A stretch of DNA of 64,000 nucleotides from Billgrantia endophytica (GCF_002879615.1 NZ_PNRF01000007.1:132939-196938); one strand, 5' to 3'; counted from the first letter of the stretch, positions 1-7,900 are shown. Translations and numbers: made by a program. The notes: generated by a model from the sequence alone, not told the origin.

Positions 1-180
1 GCACGAGCCCTGTAACTTTCTACAAGTTCAGGCCAACCTGGCCATACCCGAGAGAGGCCAACATGCGTGAGATGGCCCACAGCCGGCACGAGCCCTGTAA
101 CTTTCTACAAGTTCAGGCCAACCTGGCCATACCCGAAAGAGGCCAGCATGCGTGAGATGGCCCACAGCCGGCACGAGCCC
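1..180. repeat. 85-base tandem duplication before moeA
   Basis: An 85-base unit (1-85) is followed at once by a second copy (86-170) with only two mismatches (52 against 137, 61 against 146) and by the first 10 bases of a third copy (171-180). Each unit contains a purine-rich stretch and ATG (AAAGAGGCCAGCATG at 136-150) that nearly repeat the ribosome binding site and start of moeA (189-203). As 85 is not a multiple of three, each copy is read in a different frame. One frame is open from the window edge to a stop at 153-155 and could be the tail of an upstream gene, which I cannot identify. A short frame from 148 ends at 204, overlapping the moeA start. Confidence 0.9.
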
Positions 181-200
181 TCTGCCCAAAAGAGGCCAGT

Positions 201-1409
201 ATGACTGATCTGCAGTCCATCGAGAGGGCGCTGGTCGCCCTACTGAAAGGCGTGGCCCCAGTGGCGTCGGAAACCATGAGCTGTCACCAGGCAGCGGGAC
301 GTGTGCTGGCCGAGCCGGTGACGGCGCGGATGGACGTGCCGCCCTTCGACAGTAGCGCCATGGATGGCTATGCCCTGCATCATGGTGACGCCGGCAAGCG
401 GTTGCCGATAGCCCAGCGCATTACCGCGGGGTCGCCGGCTCGACCGCTGAAGCGGGAGCATTGCGCCCGCATTTTCACCGGCGGCGAACTGCCGCCAGGT
501 GCCGACTGCGTGGTCATGCAGGAGCAAGTCGAGGTCGCAGGCGATACGGCGCTCATCCCGAAAGGCATTCCCATCGGCAACAACGTTCGTTGCCGTGGCC
601 GTGACGTGTGGGTCGGTTCGCCGTTACTCGATGCTGGAACACGCCTGGAGGCCGCAGCGCTAGGCCACCTTGCCAGCCAGGGCATCACCGAGGTGGCAGT
701 GCGTCGCCGCCCCAGGGTCGCCCTGCTCTCGACCGGCGATGAACTCGTCGAACCAGGTCAGCCGTTGGCACCGGGCCGGATCTACAACTCCAATCGCCCC
801 ATGCTCACGCGCCTGCTGGAACGATTTGGTGCCGATGTCACCCTGGCTCTTTCGGTACCCGATGATTTTCAGGGCACCTGCGCCACCCTGGCCCTTGCCG
901 CGCAGGAAGTCGACGTCGTGATCTCCACGGGGGGTGTCAGCGTAGGGGAGGAAGATCATGTCAGGACAGCGCTGGAAACCCTGGGGCAACTCGACCTGTG
1001 GCGCCTGGCCATACGGCCAGGCAAACCCCTGGCCTTGGGTCGCCTGCCAGGCGCAAACGGTAGTGATGTGCGCTTTGTCGGCCTTCCTGGCAATCCAGTC
1101 TCGGGCTTCGTCGGCGCCTGGCTCTTCCTGCGCCCACTGATGGGGGCCTTTCTGGGCTGCCCCGCCTTGGCCAATCTGCCGACGCTTGCCGCCCGGACGG
1201 ACTTTGCCACCAGAACAGGGCCTCGGCGCCACTACATGCGGGTCACGCTCGAGTTCGGCCCAACGGGGGTCGTGGCCCATGCCTTTCACGATCAGAACTC
1301 CGGGGTGCTCTCTTCCTGTATCGAAGCCGATGCACTGGCCGTCATCCCTCCCGAGACACGAATCGAGCCGGGCGATCCCATCGAGTGTCTATGGCTCAGG
1401 GTCGACTAA
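201..1409 (+). CDS. moeA: Molybdopterin molybdenumtransferase MoeA
   Basis: MoeA inserts molybdate into adenylylated molybdopterin to make the molybdenum cofactor in the cytosol. The 402-residue length fits the family. Visible motifs: SSAMDGYAL (residues 51-59), FTGGELPPGAD (92-102), the molybdopterin-binding core with STGDELVEPG (177-186), IYNSNRP (194-200), STGGVSVGEEDHV (242-254), RPGKPLALG (272-280) and GLPGNPVSGF (294-303). The start is preceded by AAAGAGG at good spacing, a site also present in the upstream tandem repeat. The next gene is convergent, so moeA ends its transcription unit here. Other cofactor genes would be expected upstream of the window. The family assignment is secure. 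Confidence 0.96.
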   Translation: MTDLQSIERALVALLKGVAPVASETMSCHQAAGRVLAEPVTARMDVPPFDSSAMDGYALHHGDAGKRLPIAQRITAGSPARPLKREHCARIFTGGELPPGADCVVMQEQVEVAGDTALIPKGIPIGNNVRCRGRDVWVGSPLLDAGTRLEAAALGHLASQGITEVAVRRRPRVALLSTGDELVEPGQPLAPGRIYNSNRPMLTRLLERFGADVTLALSVPDDFQGTCATLALAAQEVDVVISTGGVSVGEEDHVRTALETLGQLDLWRLAIRPGKPLALGRLPGANGSDVRFVGLPGNPVSGFVGAWLFLRPLMGAFLGCPALANLPTLAARTDFATRTGPRRHYMRVTLEFGPTGVVAHAFHDQNSGVLSSCIEADALAVIPPETRIEPGDPIECLWLRVD

Positions 1410-1474
1410 GCGTTGTCTGAAAAGGCGCCGATTTTTAACACCGTATGACAGAGCACAGGCAGTTCGTACAACGC

Positions 1475-2041
1475 CTAATCCTGGACTTCCAGTGCCTCGA
1501 TAACCGCCGGCCAGAGTCGCTGGAAGTCCTCGGAGAGGCTTTCGTAGTCGGATTCAAGCCAGGGCACGAGCTCCGCCAGGCGGTTGGGGCCCGATAGCCG
1601 GCGGCCAATGCCACGCACGGCCTGGCAGGTGAAACCGAAATCGACGTAGCGATGCAGCCAGTCCTGTTCCACCAGTACCGGCATCATCGCACCCAGGCGA
1701 GCCGGCGCAGGGCGCCGCACCAGCAACTGGTAGCTACGCAACACCAGGGCGGACTCGGCCATGTCCAGCGCGAGTTCACGGGCAACGAAATGATCCCACA
1801 TCAGATCCAGGGCGATACCCGAATAGCGTCGAAGCTCACGCGGCGCCCGGCTGCGAGCCCCTCGCACCACCTGGTGGGCATCGACGAAGGCATCCACGCG
1901 GCGATGGTGCCGAATGCCATTCGCCACGCCTCCGGGCCAGGCGGACAGGTCGCTTCCCTTGACCCCATCGGCGATCAGGTTGCCGTAGAGGAAGTCGTCG
2001 CTGCCACCGCGCGCCAGCCAGGCATGGGCAAGAAAATTCAC
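1475..2041 (-). CDS. acpH: Acyl carrier protein phosphodiesterase AcpH
   Basis: AcpH removes the 4'-phosphopantetheine arm from holo-acyl carrier protein. The 188-residue product begins with the family hallmark MNFLAHAWLA and carries the metal-binding HD-like region GIRHHRRVDAFVD near residues 42-54, with a second histidine/aspartate cluster MWDHFVAREL further on. The start is GTG at 2041, chosen because the conserved N-terminus begins exactly there; the ribosome binding site before it is weak. It is convergent with moeA and lies 49 bases after tusE, so it may be the last gene of the tus transcript. Length agrees with the E. coli enzyme (193 residues). Confidence 0.88.
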   Translation of the reverse strand: MNFLAHAWLARGGSDDFLYGNLIADGVKGSDLSAWPGGVANGIRHHRRVDAFVDAHQVVRGARSRAPRELRRYSGIALDLMWDHFVARELALDMAESALVLRSYQLLVRRPAPARLGAMMPVLVEQDWLHRYVDFGFTCQAVRGIGRRLSGPNRLAELVPWLESDYESLSEDFQRLWPAVIEALEVQD

Positions 2042-2090
2042 GTCGATTCTGCCCCGGAGGTCAGGGCTCTCATCGAAACCGGTGCCGTCA

Positions 2091-2444
2091 TCACAGGCAA
2101 TTGGCGGGCTTCGGCAACCCCGCTAGCCGAGCTCCTGCCTTGGCAGGACTGTCGGGGAACAGCTTCATCAGGTGCAACGAACCGCCCTTCTCGGGTCCAA
2201 GGGCCTGGCTCACGGCTTTCACCAGAGGGCGCATGGCCGGTGATGTCTCGAAGCGTGCATAGAAGTTCCGCAGCACCTCGATGATCTCCCAGTGCTCGTA
2301 TGTCAGTTCGCAGCCTTCCTCGGCTGCCATGGCGCGAGCCACAGCCGGAGTCCAGTCATCCAGTTCGACAAGATAGCCTTCCGGGTCCAGGGGCACTTGG
2401 CGCCCTTCCACTTCCAGGTAACGGGCAATCTCGGTCGATGCCAT
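2091..2444 (-). CDS. tusE: Sulfurtransferase TusE (DsrC family)
   Basis: TusE takes persulfide sulfur from the TusBCD complex and hands it to MnmA for 2-thiouridine at the tRNA wobble position. The 117-residue protein shows the DsrC/TusE core, including GYLVELDDWTPAVA near residue 18 and the C-terminal PKPANCL, in which the penultimate cysteine is the sulfur-carrying residue of the family. Its ATG overlaps the tusB stop codon (TGATG), so the two are translationally coupled. It is the last member of tusDCBE. Confidence 0.93.
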   Translation of the reverse strand: MASTEIARYLEVEGRQVPLDPEGYLVELDDWTPAVARAMAAEEGCELTYEHWEIIEVLRNFYARFETSPAMRPLVKAVSQALGPEKGGSLHLMKLFPDSPAKAGARLAGLPKPANCL

Positions 2445-2734
2445 CAGAACCAGCTCACCGTCTTGTCGGCTTCCTCGGTCAATACCACGAAGCCATCCAC
2501 ATCCACCACTTGCACGCTGGCATCACAGCGTCCCTCGAGCCCGCGGGACGCCAGGTCCTCACGCAAGGCGAACAACCTGCCGCCCAGAGACTCGAAGTGA
2601 CGTGCCTGCGAGGTAAGCGCCCCCTGAACCCCATCCTCGATCAGCAACAGCCTGTCCTCAGGCCCCATTCCGGCCAGGGCTTCCCGGTAGACAAGGCTGG
2701 AACCGGGAGAACGATTAAGAATATGCAGGATCAT
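2444..2734 (-). CDS. tusB: Sulfur relay protein TusB (DsrH family)
   Basis: TusB is the small DsrH-like subunit of the TusBCD hexamer that moves sulfur from TusA to TusE. The 96-residue product starts MILHILNRSP and continues with LLLIEDGVQGAL, both typical of DsrH proteins. It lies 32 bases after tusC and overlaps tusE by one base. No cysteine is present; TusB need not carry sulfur itself because TusD holds the active cysteine. Position in the conserved D-C-B-E order supports the call more than the weakly conserved sequence. Confidence 0.88.
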   Translation of the reverse strand: MILHILNRSPGSSLVYREALAGMGPEDRLLLIEDGVQGALTSQARHFESLGGRLFALREDLASRGLEGRCDASVQVVDVDGFVVLTEEADKTVSWF

Positions 2735-2766
2735 GGAAGACCTCGCCGTTGTCGTCTCGGGGAGAC

Positions 2767-3147
2767 TCAGAAAGTCAGTACCAGCCGGTGCCCGGCAATC
2801 AGCTCGGCCGTTGCGGCCTGATCGACCGGCCTGGCCGTCAGCTGCAGTTCGTCACTGGAAAAGCCCAGTCTTGCGAGTGCGACAGCATCCAGGAACAGCG
2901 ATTCGATATCATACATTGCCAGCATGTCCAGCGTGGCCGAGGTGCCTTTCTGACCAAGCGGCCCTGGCCCCTGCCCCTTGACCAGGGCCAGCACCCCTTC
3001 GCTCTGGAACAGCAGGCTGACAGCCTGACCGAAGGCAGCCGCCACGAGGGCCGCATCGAGCCCTTCACGCAGCCAACTGCTGCCATGAGGTGAATGACGC
3101 AGGATGACCAGCACGTCGCCAGCAGGGGGTACGGTTGGGTATTGCAT
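2767..3147 (-). CDS. tusC: Sulfur relay protein TusC (DsrF family)
   Basis: TusC is the DsrF-like subunit of TusBCD. I place the start at the ATG at 3147, giving 126 residues, because GAGAGG stands 6 bases before it; two GTG codons in frame at 3153 and 3150 are alternatives. The sequence shows the family pattern of a Rossmann-like fold: VLVILRHSPHGSSWLREGLD near the N-terminus, then ALVAAAFGQAVSLLFQSEGV, and a central MLAMYDIESLFLD. It sits between tusD (10 bases upstream) and tusB (32 bases downstream). Confidence 0.9.
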   Translation of the reverse strand: MQYPTVPPAGDVLVILRHSPHGSSWLREGLDAALVAAAFGQAVSLLFQSEGVLALVKGQGPGPLGQKGTSATLDMLAMYDIESLFLDAVALARLGFSSDELQLTARPVDQAATAELIAGHRLVLTF

Positions 3148-3157
3148 CACCACCCTC

Positions 3158-3550
3158 TCAAGGGGAAAAGGTCACCAGGCGATCACAGCCCAGCCCCGCA
3201 TCGATCAGCTGCCCAAGGCCCGTCAGCTCGAAAGGCGACTGCACGCTGTAACCCGATTTGCCATGGCGAGCGGCCTCACGTTCATCAAGCAATCCGCGGC
3301 GGAGCGCCGCGGCGATACAGACCTGAAGCCGGGTGCCATATTCGGTGTTCAGAGCGCACCAGGCGTCCATCAAGTGTGGCTCGTCCTGGGGAGGGGCCGC
3401 CAGTCGTGCCGCGTTGTAGACACCATCATGATAGAAGAAAACGCATTCCAGGTTATGCCCCCGAGCCAGCAATGCCGCGGCAAAACGAAGTGCGGAGTGG
3501 GAAGCCTGGCTACTGTACGGGGCGCCCTGAACGAGCAATGCGTAACGCAT
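3158..3550 (-). CDS. tusD: Sulfurtransferase TusD (DsrE family)
   Basis: TusD is the catalytic subunit of TusBCD; its cysteine accepts sulfur from TusA. The 130-residue product begins MRYALLVQGAPYSSQ, the usual DsrE N-terminus; a longer in-frame reading to 3613 would run into the terminator hairpin and is rejected. The single conserved cysteine in LQVCIAAALRRG is the expected sulfur acceptor, and the chain ends in the family-typical LIDAGLGCDRLVTF. It is the first gene of tusDCBE, and the gene order yccA-tusDCBE matches that known from Pseudomonas. Confidence 0.93.
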   Translation of the reverse strand: MRYALLVQGAPYSSQASHSALRFAAALLARGHNLECVFFYHDGVYNAARLAAPPQDEPHLMDAWCALNTEYGTRLQVCIAAALRRGLLDEREAARHGKSGYSVQSPFELTGLGQLIDAGLGCDRLVTFSP

Positions 3551-3575
3551 GGGCCTTTGGTCCCTTCGTTGACTA

Positions 3576-3608
3576 AAACGCACAGGCCCCGCCATGGCGG
3601 GGCCTGTG
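3576..3608 (-). terminator. Rho-independent terminator of yccA
   Basis: A perfect 28-base palindrome (3581-3608) gives a 12 base pair GC-rich stem with a CATG loop. On the minus strand it is followed by CGTTTTAG, a short T run. It lies 18 bases after the yccA stop codon and before tusD, so tusDCBE probably has its own start or depends on read-through. Confidence 0.75.
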
Positions 3609-3626
3609 CGCACCTACCAAGCGGAT

Positions 3627-4295
3627 TCAGTCGTTGCTCATGATACCGAGCAGCGCAAGCAGGCTGACGAACAGGTTGTAGATGGAGACGTAGAGCGTGA
3701 TGGTCGCCAGGATGTAGTTGGTTTCCCCGGCGCGATGCACGATCTCGCTGGTTTGATAGAGGATGGCGGCAGATGCAAACAGCACGAAGCCGGCCGAGAC
3801 CATCAGCATCAGAGTGGGAATCTGGAAGACCAGGCCCGCCACCATGGCAAGGATCAGCACGATGGCTCCAGCCATCAGGAAGTTGGCCAGAAAGCTGAAG
3901 TCCTTCTTGGACACCAGCGCCACGGCGGAAAGACCAATGAAGGTCAGGCCGGTCATGGCAAGCGCGTTCATGATCAGCGCGGCGCCATTGGGCAATGCGA
4001 GGTAGGCACTAAGGATAGGGCCAAGCGTAAAGCCCATGAAACCGGTGAAGGCAAAGGTCGCCAGCAGGCCAGCCGCGGAGTTGGCGGTCTTGTGCACCAG
4101 GAACATCAAGCCGTAGGCGCCGATGAAGAAGACGAGGATGTTCATCCGCTCGACGCCCATGGCCATGGCGCCACCAGCAGTCACAGCGGAGAACAGCAGT
4201 GTCATGGCCAGCAGGCCGTAGGTATTGCGCAGCACCTTGTTGGTACTGGTTACCTGTGACGTGTGCTGTGCCACATGCGTATCGTGATAGGCCAT
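3627..4295 (-). CDS. yccA: Bax inhibitor-1/YccA family membrane protein
   Basis: An inner-membrane protein of the BI-1/YccA family, which in E. coli binds and restrains the FtsH protease. I choose the ATG at 4295 (MAYHDTHVAQHTS), giving 222 residues with AGGGAG upstream, because a cytosolic N-tail of this type precedes the first membrane span in the family and the longer reading adds unrelated residues. Seven hydrophobic segments are visible from about residue 25 to the end, with the family's alternating short polar loops and the QTSEIVH segment before the last span. A strong terminator follows. The gene lies upstream of tusDCBE in the same direction. Confidence 0.88.
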   Translation of the reverse strand: MAYHDTHVAQHTSQVTSTNKVLRNTYGLLAMTLLFSAVTAGGAMAMGVERMNILVFFIGAYGLMFLVHKTANSAAGLLATFAFTGFMGFTLGPILSAYLALPNGAALIMNALAMTGLTFIGLSAVALVSKKDFSFLANFLMAGAIVLILAMVAGLVFQIPTLMLMVSAGFVLFASAAILYQTSEIVHRAGETNYILATITLYVSIYNLFVSLLALLGIMSND

Positions 4296-4403
4296 TGATC
4301 CATAGCTCCCTGTGGTTGATCTTGGATGATCTCGGCAGTGGACCAAGAATGCCGTCGGTTGGTTCCCGACGCAACCCCTTCGTTCTGAAAGGGTCAACGG
4401 CCC

Positions 4404-4853
4404 TTACATCGCAGAGCCGCCTTCCTCGAGCAGCCGGGCCGCGATTTTTCGCGCATTGGCACAGATTGTCGGCTCATCTCTCACCCCTACCCCGTCCAGC
4501 CAGTGAATTTCGCTGGCATCATCGTCTGCCACACCCATGCCGCTGATCCAACGACAGACTACCACTACGATCACATAGTGATGCAGTAACCCGCCTGCCT
4601 CATCATAGAGAAGCTCATCGATTGCCGTCAGAACCCTCGTGGGTTCGGCCACCACGCCAGTTTCCTCGCGCAGTTCGCGAACGGCAGCCGCGTATAGCGA
4701 CTCTCCGGATGCCACGCGGCCGCCAGGCATGGCCAGCCTATCCGCGTTTGGCGGGTTGCGCCGCCGTACCATCAGCACTTTGCCCTGATGCACCAATCCC
4801 GCCGATACCGCAGGACATGGCTGCACCGGAGGACTCTCATGGGCTATCGTCAT
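4404..4853 (-). CDS. Nudix hydrolase
   Basis: A 149-residue Nudix-fold hydrolase. The Nudix box is complete at about residues 45-67: G(x5)E in GRVASGE, then RELREETGV, with the glutamates that bind the divalent metal. The N-terminal AGLVHQGKVLMVRRRNPP and AMPGG resemble the ADP-ribose/(d)NTP pyrophosphatases of the MutT type, but the substrate cannot be read from the sequence. The C-terminal part (ASEIHWLDG) is typical of MutT/NudG-like proteins. It lies 108 bases upstream of yccA in the same orientation and back-to-back with tRNA-Ser. Confidence 0.85.
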   Translation of the reverse strand: MTIAHESPPVQPCPAVSAGLVHQGKVLMVRRRNPPNADRLAMPGGRVASGESLYAAAVRELREETGVVAEPTRVLTAIDELLYDEAGGLLHHYVIVVVVCRWISGMGVADDDASEIHWLDGVGVRDEPTICANARKIAARLLEEGGSAM

Positions 4854-4886
4854 GACGACCTCTCCGAAGACGATGCCTGGAACCCC

Positions 4887-4914
4887 TTGACCTCATGAGG
4901 ATAACTGGTAATAT
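4887..4914 (+). promoter_or_regulatory. Sigma-70 promoter of tRNA-Ser
   Basis: TTGACC at 4887-4892 and TAATAT at 4909-4914 are separated by 16 bases and are followed by a GC-rich discriminator, as usual for stable RNA promoters. The tRNA begins 16 bases after the -10 box. Confidence 0.65.
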
Positions 4915-4929
4915 TCGCCTCCGTGAGCC

Positions 4930-5019
4930 GGAGGGATGGCAGAGCGGTTGAATGCACCGGTCTTGAAAACCGGCGTAGGTGAGAGCCTACCCAGGGTTCG
5001 AATCCCTGTCCCTCCGCCA
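4930..5019 (+). tRNA. tRNA-Ser (anticodon TGA)
   Basis: A 90-base class II tRNA. The acceptor arms GGAGGGA (4930-4936) and TCCCTCC (5009-5015) pair fully, followed by G and an encoded CCA (5017-5019). The anticodon arm CCGGT-CTTGAAA-ACCGG holds TGA, which reads UCN serine codons. A long variable arm (CGTAGGTGAGAGCCTACC) and the T loop GGTTCGAATCC complete the serine tRNA pattern. The gene is followed by a probable terminator at 5039-5057. Confidence 0.98.
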
Positions 5020-5038
5020 CTTCATGTTCAGAATCAAA

Positions 5039-5057
5039 CGCCTGTGGGCGCTTTTTT
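5039..5057 (+). terminator. Probable terminator after tRNA-Ser
   Basis: CGCC (5039-5042) and GGCG (5047-5050) form a short GC stem with a TGTG loop, followed by C and six T residues (5052-5057). The stem is short, but position and T run fit a tRNA terminator. Confidence 0.5.
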
Positions 5058-5604
5058 CATTTCTGCCTACCCCACCCACGTTCGCTCATTCCCAAGCTGG
5101 CTTCCCAAGACTCTTGATCCCAGGAAGGCCACGCTGGCTGGCATCAGGAACAACGCACAGCCGAGCGACATGCCGCCAACGGTAAGCAAAGGAGACGATG
5201 GCGGGAACCCTTGCCAGCTGGGTCAGCCATGGCTTCAGAATATCAGCATCAGAAGGCCAATCACTACGGCCAATCCGATCAGGAAGATAATACCAGCCGT
5301 ACTCGCCAGAAATTTCAACATGTCATGACTCCGTGTCCGCTATCCGTGGTGATGAGGCCTGCCCCATAGGGAACATCGACCGTTATGCATCCCGCTTCAT
5401 CTTCATTGCTTCCTTTCTTCCTCTTCCAGCGGTTCGAGTCTCACAATTGGACAGCCCGCATGAACAAAAGGTAGTGGTTCGGTTAGGTGGGAGCAAGAAA
5501 GCTTCGCCAGATAGCTGAGAGCCTGCATGACAAGAAGCCCGCCTTGCGCTCCTCGATATGGCATCATGCCGATTTCCACTACAGCACATCGGGTGACATG
5601 GCAG
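5058..5604. other. Largely non-coding interval between tRNA-Ser and yaeQ
   Basis: No long gene is supported here. The interval holds one good microprotein candidate on the minus strand (5235-5321). A second hydrophobic minus-strand frame of 34 residues (5067-5171, beginning MSLGCALFLM) lacks a ribosome binding site and is not called. The remaining 280 bases before yaeQ show no stem-loop or RNA gene that I can recognise. Confidence 0.6.
5235..5321 (-). CDS. Candidate 28-residue single-span membrane microprotein
   Basis: A minus-strand frame of 28 codons starts with ATG at 5321 and ends with TGA at 5235. The product begins MLKFLASTAG and then runs as one uninterrupted hydrophobic helix of about 20 residues (IIFLIGL...GLLMLIF) with a single N-terminal lysine. 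GGAG stands 7 bases before the ATG, an ideal ribosome binding site. Codons are mostly those preferred in this genome (CTG, ATC, GCC). I do not recognise a family. Small single-span proteins of this kind often bind larger membrane complexes or respond to stress, but no function is claimed. Confidence 0.45.
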   Translation of the reverse strand: MLKFLASTAGIIFLIGLAVVIGLLMLIF

Positions 5605-6147
5605 ATGGCACTGAAGGCAACGATTCACAAGGCACAACTCCAGGTCGCCGACATGGACAGGCATTACTATGCCGAGCACACATTGACCGTGGCACGGCAC
5701 CCATCGGAAACGGATGAGCGGATGATGGTACGGCTGCTGGCCTTTGCACGCCATGCCAGCGAAGCGCTAGCCTTCGGCAGAGGCCTGAGCACGGAGGACG
5801 AACCCGACATCTGGCTCAAGGATCTGACGGGTGCCGTCGATCACTGGATACAGTTGGGTCAACCCGACGAGAAGGACGTTCGGAAGGCCTGTGGCCGTGC
5901 ACGTCACGTGACACTCTATACCTACAGCGGTGACGGTGCCTCCCTGTGGTGGGAAAAGAACGCGAGAAAATTCACCGCCATCGACAACCTGACAGTCGTG
6001 GATATCGATGCGCGATCCGTTCAGGAGCTCACTGCCTTGGCTGCAAAGAGCATGACCCTGAACTGCACCATACAGGATGGCATGCTATGGCTGGCCAGCC
6101 CGGAAAACTCGGTAGAGGTGGCATTCACGGTACGCAAGCAGGCGTGA
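5605..6147 (+). CDS. yaeQ: YaeQ family protein
   Basis: A 180-residue YaeQ-family protein, the usual length. I choose the ATG at 5605 (MALKATIHKAQL), the standard YaeQ N-terminus; a longer frame from 5527 adds 26 unrelated residues. The family has a PD-(D/E)XK nuclease-like fold; family-typical stretches here are ERMMVRLLAFARHA, EPDIWLKDLTG, WIQLGQPDEKDVRKA and the tryptophan-rich WWEKNARKF. The cellular role is unknown: an early link to RfaH suppression in E. coli was not confirmed. It is convergent with the antiporter gene downstream. Confidence 0.92.
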   Translation: MALKATIHKAQLQVADMDRHYYAEHTLTVARHPSETDERMMVRLLAFARHASEALAFGRGLSTEDEPDIWLKDLTGAVDHWIQLGQPDEKDVRKACGRARHVTLYTYSGDGASLWWEKNARKFTAIDNLTVVDIDARSVQELTALAAKSMTLNCTIQDGMLWLASPENSVEVAFTVRKQA

Positions 6148-6193
6148 CTACCGCCGACTGGCCAGCCCTTGAACCGATATCCCTCCGTGCTCC

Positions 6194-7900
6194 TCAATAA
6201 AGGCGCAGGCCAACGCGGGTGATCGTGTTGCCCTTCATCTCGCTGACGACCCAGTGAATACCGTGCCAGTCCACATCATCACCCACGACGGGGTGTCCAC
6301 CCACACGGAGAGAGACGAATTCCGCAAGCGTCATGTCATTCTCCCCCGGGCTCAACATCAGGCCGTATACGCTGGCGACATCCCGCATCAGGACATCGCC
6401 ATCGAAGGTAAACGTGCCGAAGAAGGCACGCTCCTGCTTGAGCTTGGCATCGCCGCTGAACAGGCGGTTAAGTGCCGGCAAGTCATCGCTGCGCCCGATG
6501 ACGCAGATCACGTCCCCCAGTTTCAGCCGGGTGCTGCCCTTGGGATGCAGCATGACGTGCTGGCGGAACAGAGCCGAAATGACGGCGCCGGAAGGAAAAC
6601 GCAATAACCGAATCGGTACATCATCGAGTTCCTGGTTTTCGACCTTGTAGACGAACATCTCATAGTCGTTTTCCGGCAGGATTCCCAGTGGCCCACGATG
6701 GTTGGGAGTCACCCCCTTGGGGACCTCGACCTTCATCCAGCGCGCCATGAAAGGTAGCGTTCCGCCCTGGACCAGGAGGGACAGCAGCACCACCGCAAAG
6801 GCGACATTGAAGTAGAGGGCAGAATTCTCCACGCCGCCGACGACAGGAAAGATCGCCAGCACGATGGGAACCGCTCCCCGCAGCCCCACCCAGGAAATGA
6901 AGACTATCTCGCGCCAACGGAACTTGAAGAAGGGTGTGACGGTAACGAGCACTGCCAAGGGGCGAGCCACGAAGATCAGCGCCAGGGCAACGAGTGACGC
7001 CGGCAGGGCATAATCCAGCAGGCCTGAAGGGCTGACCAGCAATCCCAGTACGAGGAACAAGCCGATCTGGCTCAGCCAGGCCAGGCCATCGTGGACCGGT
7101 AATATGAAATTGAGGTGGCGCCCGGGCTGATTGCCGATCATCAAGCCGGTAAGATAGATCGCCAGGAAACCACTTCCCCCCAGGAAGCTGGTCAAGCCGA
7201 ATACGAAGAACCCCAAGGCCAAGGCCAGCAGTGAATAGAGCCCTGGCGCCAGATCCAGCCATCGCAGTACCTTGCCACTCAGCCAACCGCCCCCCAACCC
7301 GATGACAAAGGCGAGGCCAAACTGCGTCACCAGGAACAGCAGGGTCGACGATACGTCCTGGAGATCCCCCACTAATATCTCGATCAGCAGCAGGGTCAGA
7401 AAGATGGCCATTGGATCGTTGGTGCCGGACTCGATCTCGAGGGTGGCGCCGACGCGCTCATTGAGGCGCATTCCCCGGCCGCTGAGCATGGAAAACACGG
7501 CGGCGGCATCGGTTGAGCCGACTATCGCCCCCACCAGCAGGCCCTGGACAAGGGTCAGTTCCATGATCCACATGGCGATGACACCGACCAGGGTACTGGT
7601 GACGAGTACGCCCAGCGTCGCCAGCGACAGCGCTGGCCTGAACCCCACCCGAAAGGTCTTCAGCCGTGTTCGAAGCCCGCCGTCGAGCAGGATCATGGCA
7701 AGCCCAAGATGCCCGATCAGGAACGCCAGGGAGTAATCGTCGAACTGGATGCCCAACACTCCTTCTTCGCCAGCCAACATGCCAAGCCCCAGGAAAATCA
7801 ACAGCAAGGGCAGCCCCATCATGGTGGAGAGGCGGCTGGCCAGGATACTCAAGGCGATCAGAAAGCCGGCAAGCAGAAAAAGGGAGTTGACCGTATCCAT
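6194..7900 (-). CDS. nhaP2: CPA1 family K+(Na+)/H+ antiporter, NhaP2/CvrA type
   Basis: An inner-membrane cation/proton antiporter of 568 residues (E. coli CvrA has 578). I choose the ATG at 7900 (MDTVNSLFLLAGF), with GAGGT 7 bases before it. About 12 membrane spans occupy residues 5-395, with the CPA1 ion-site motif GTNDPMA near residue 160 and GLRGAVPIVLA near 345. A cytosolic TrkA-C-like regulatory domain follows (about 415-490, with KVENQELDDVPI and LGDVICVIGR), then a C-terminal transporter-associated domain. Such proteins export potassium or sodium to protect against alkaline or hypo-osmotic stress, which suits a halophile. Ion preference cannot be read from the sequence. Confidence 0.92.
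   Translation of the reverse strand: MDTVNSLFLLAGFLIALSILASRLSTMMGLPLLLIFLGLGMLAGEEGVLGIQFDDYSLAFLIGHLGLAMILLDGGLRTRLKTFRVGFRPALSLATLGVLVTSTLVGVIAMWIMELTLVQGLLVGAIVGSTDAAAVFSMLSGRGMRLNERVGATLEIESGTNDPMAIFLTLLLIEILVGDLQDVSSTLLFLVTQFGLAFVIGLGGGWLSGKVLRWLDLAPGLYSLLALALGFFVFGLTSFLGGSGFLAIYLTGLMIGNQPGRHLNFILPVHDGLAWLSQIGLFLVLGLLVSPSGLLDYALPASLVALALIFVARPLAVLVTVTPFFKFRWREIVFISWVGLRGAVPIVLAIFPVVGGVENSALYFNVAFAVVLLSLLVQGGTLPFMARWMKVEVPKGVTPNHRGPLGILPENDYEMFVYKVENQELDDVPIRLLRFPSGAVISALFRQHVMLHPKGSTRLKLGDVICVIGRSDDLPALNRLFSGDAKLKQERAFFGTFTFDGDVLMRDVASVYGLMLSPGENDMTLAEFVSLRVGGHPVVGDDVDWHGIHWVVSEMKGNTITRVGLRLY

Noticed and set aside
1..170. The tandem repeat as part of a CRISPR array
   Set aside because: The copies are directly adjacent, with no unique spacers, and the unit is 85 bases long.
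1410..1474. GCGTTGT and ACAACGC inverted repeats between moeA and acpH
   Set aside because: Separated by 51 bases with no supporting inner stem or T run; not convincing as a terminator.
3551..3613. Longer tusD reading adding 21 residues
   Set aside because: The extension crosses the yccA terminator hairpin and lacks similarity; the ATG at 3550 starts the conserved domain.
5067..5171. A 34-codon hydrophobic minus-strand frame (starting MSLGCALFLM) next to the 28-residue candidate
   Set aside because: No ribosome binding site before the ATG and a poorly structured polar end; too weak to call without conservation data.
4936..5328. A 130-codon plus-strand frame starting inside tRNA-Ser
   Set aside because: It reads through the tRNA and its terminator, and overlaps the microprotein candidate; a chance frame.
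5383..5754. A 123-codon minus-strand frame before yaeQ
   Set aside because: It runs antisense into yaeQ and its Cys/His/Arg-rich product has no family-like pattern.
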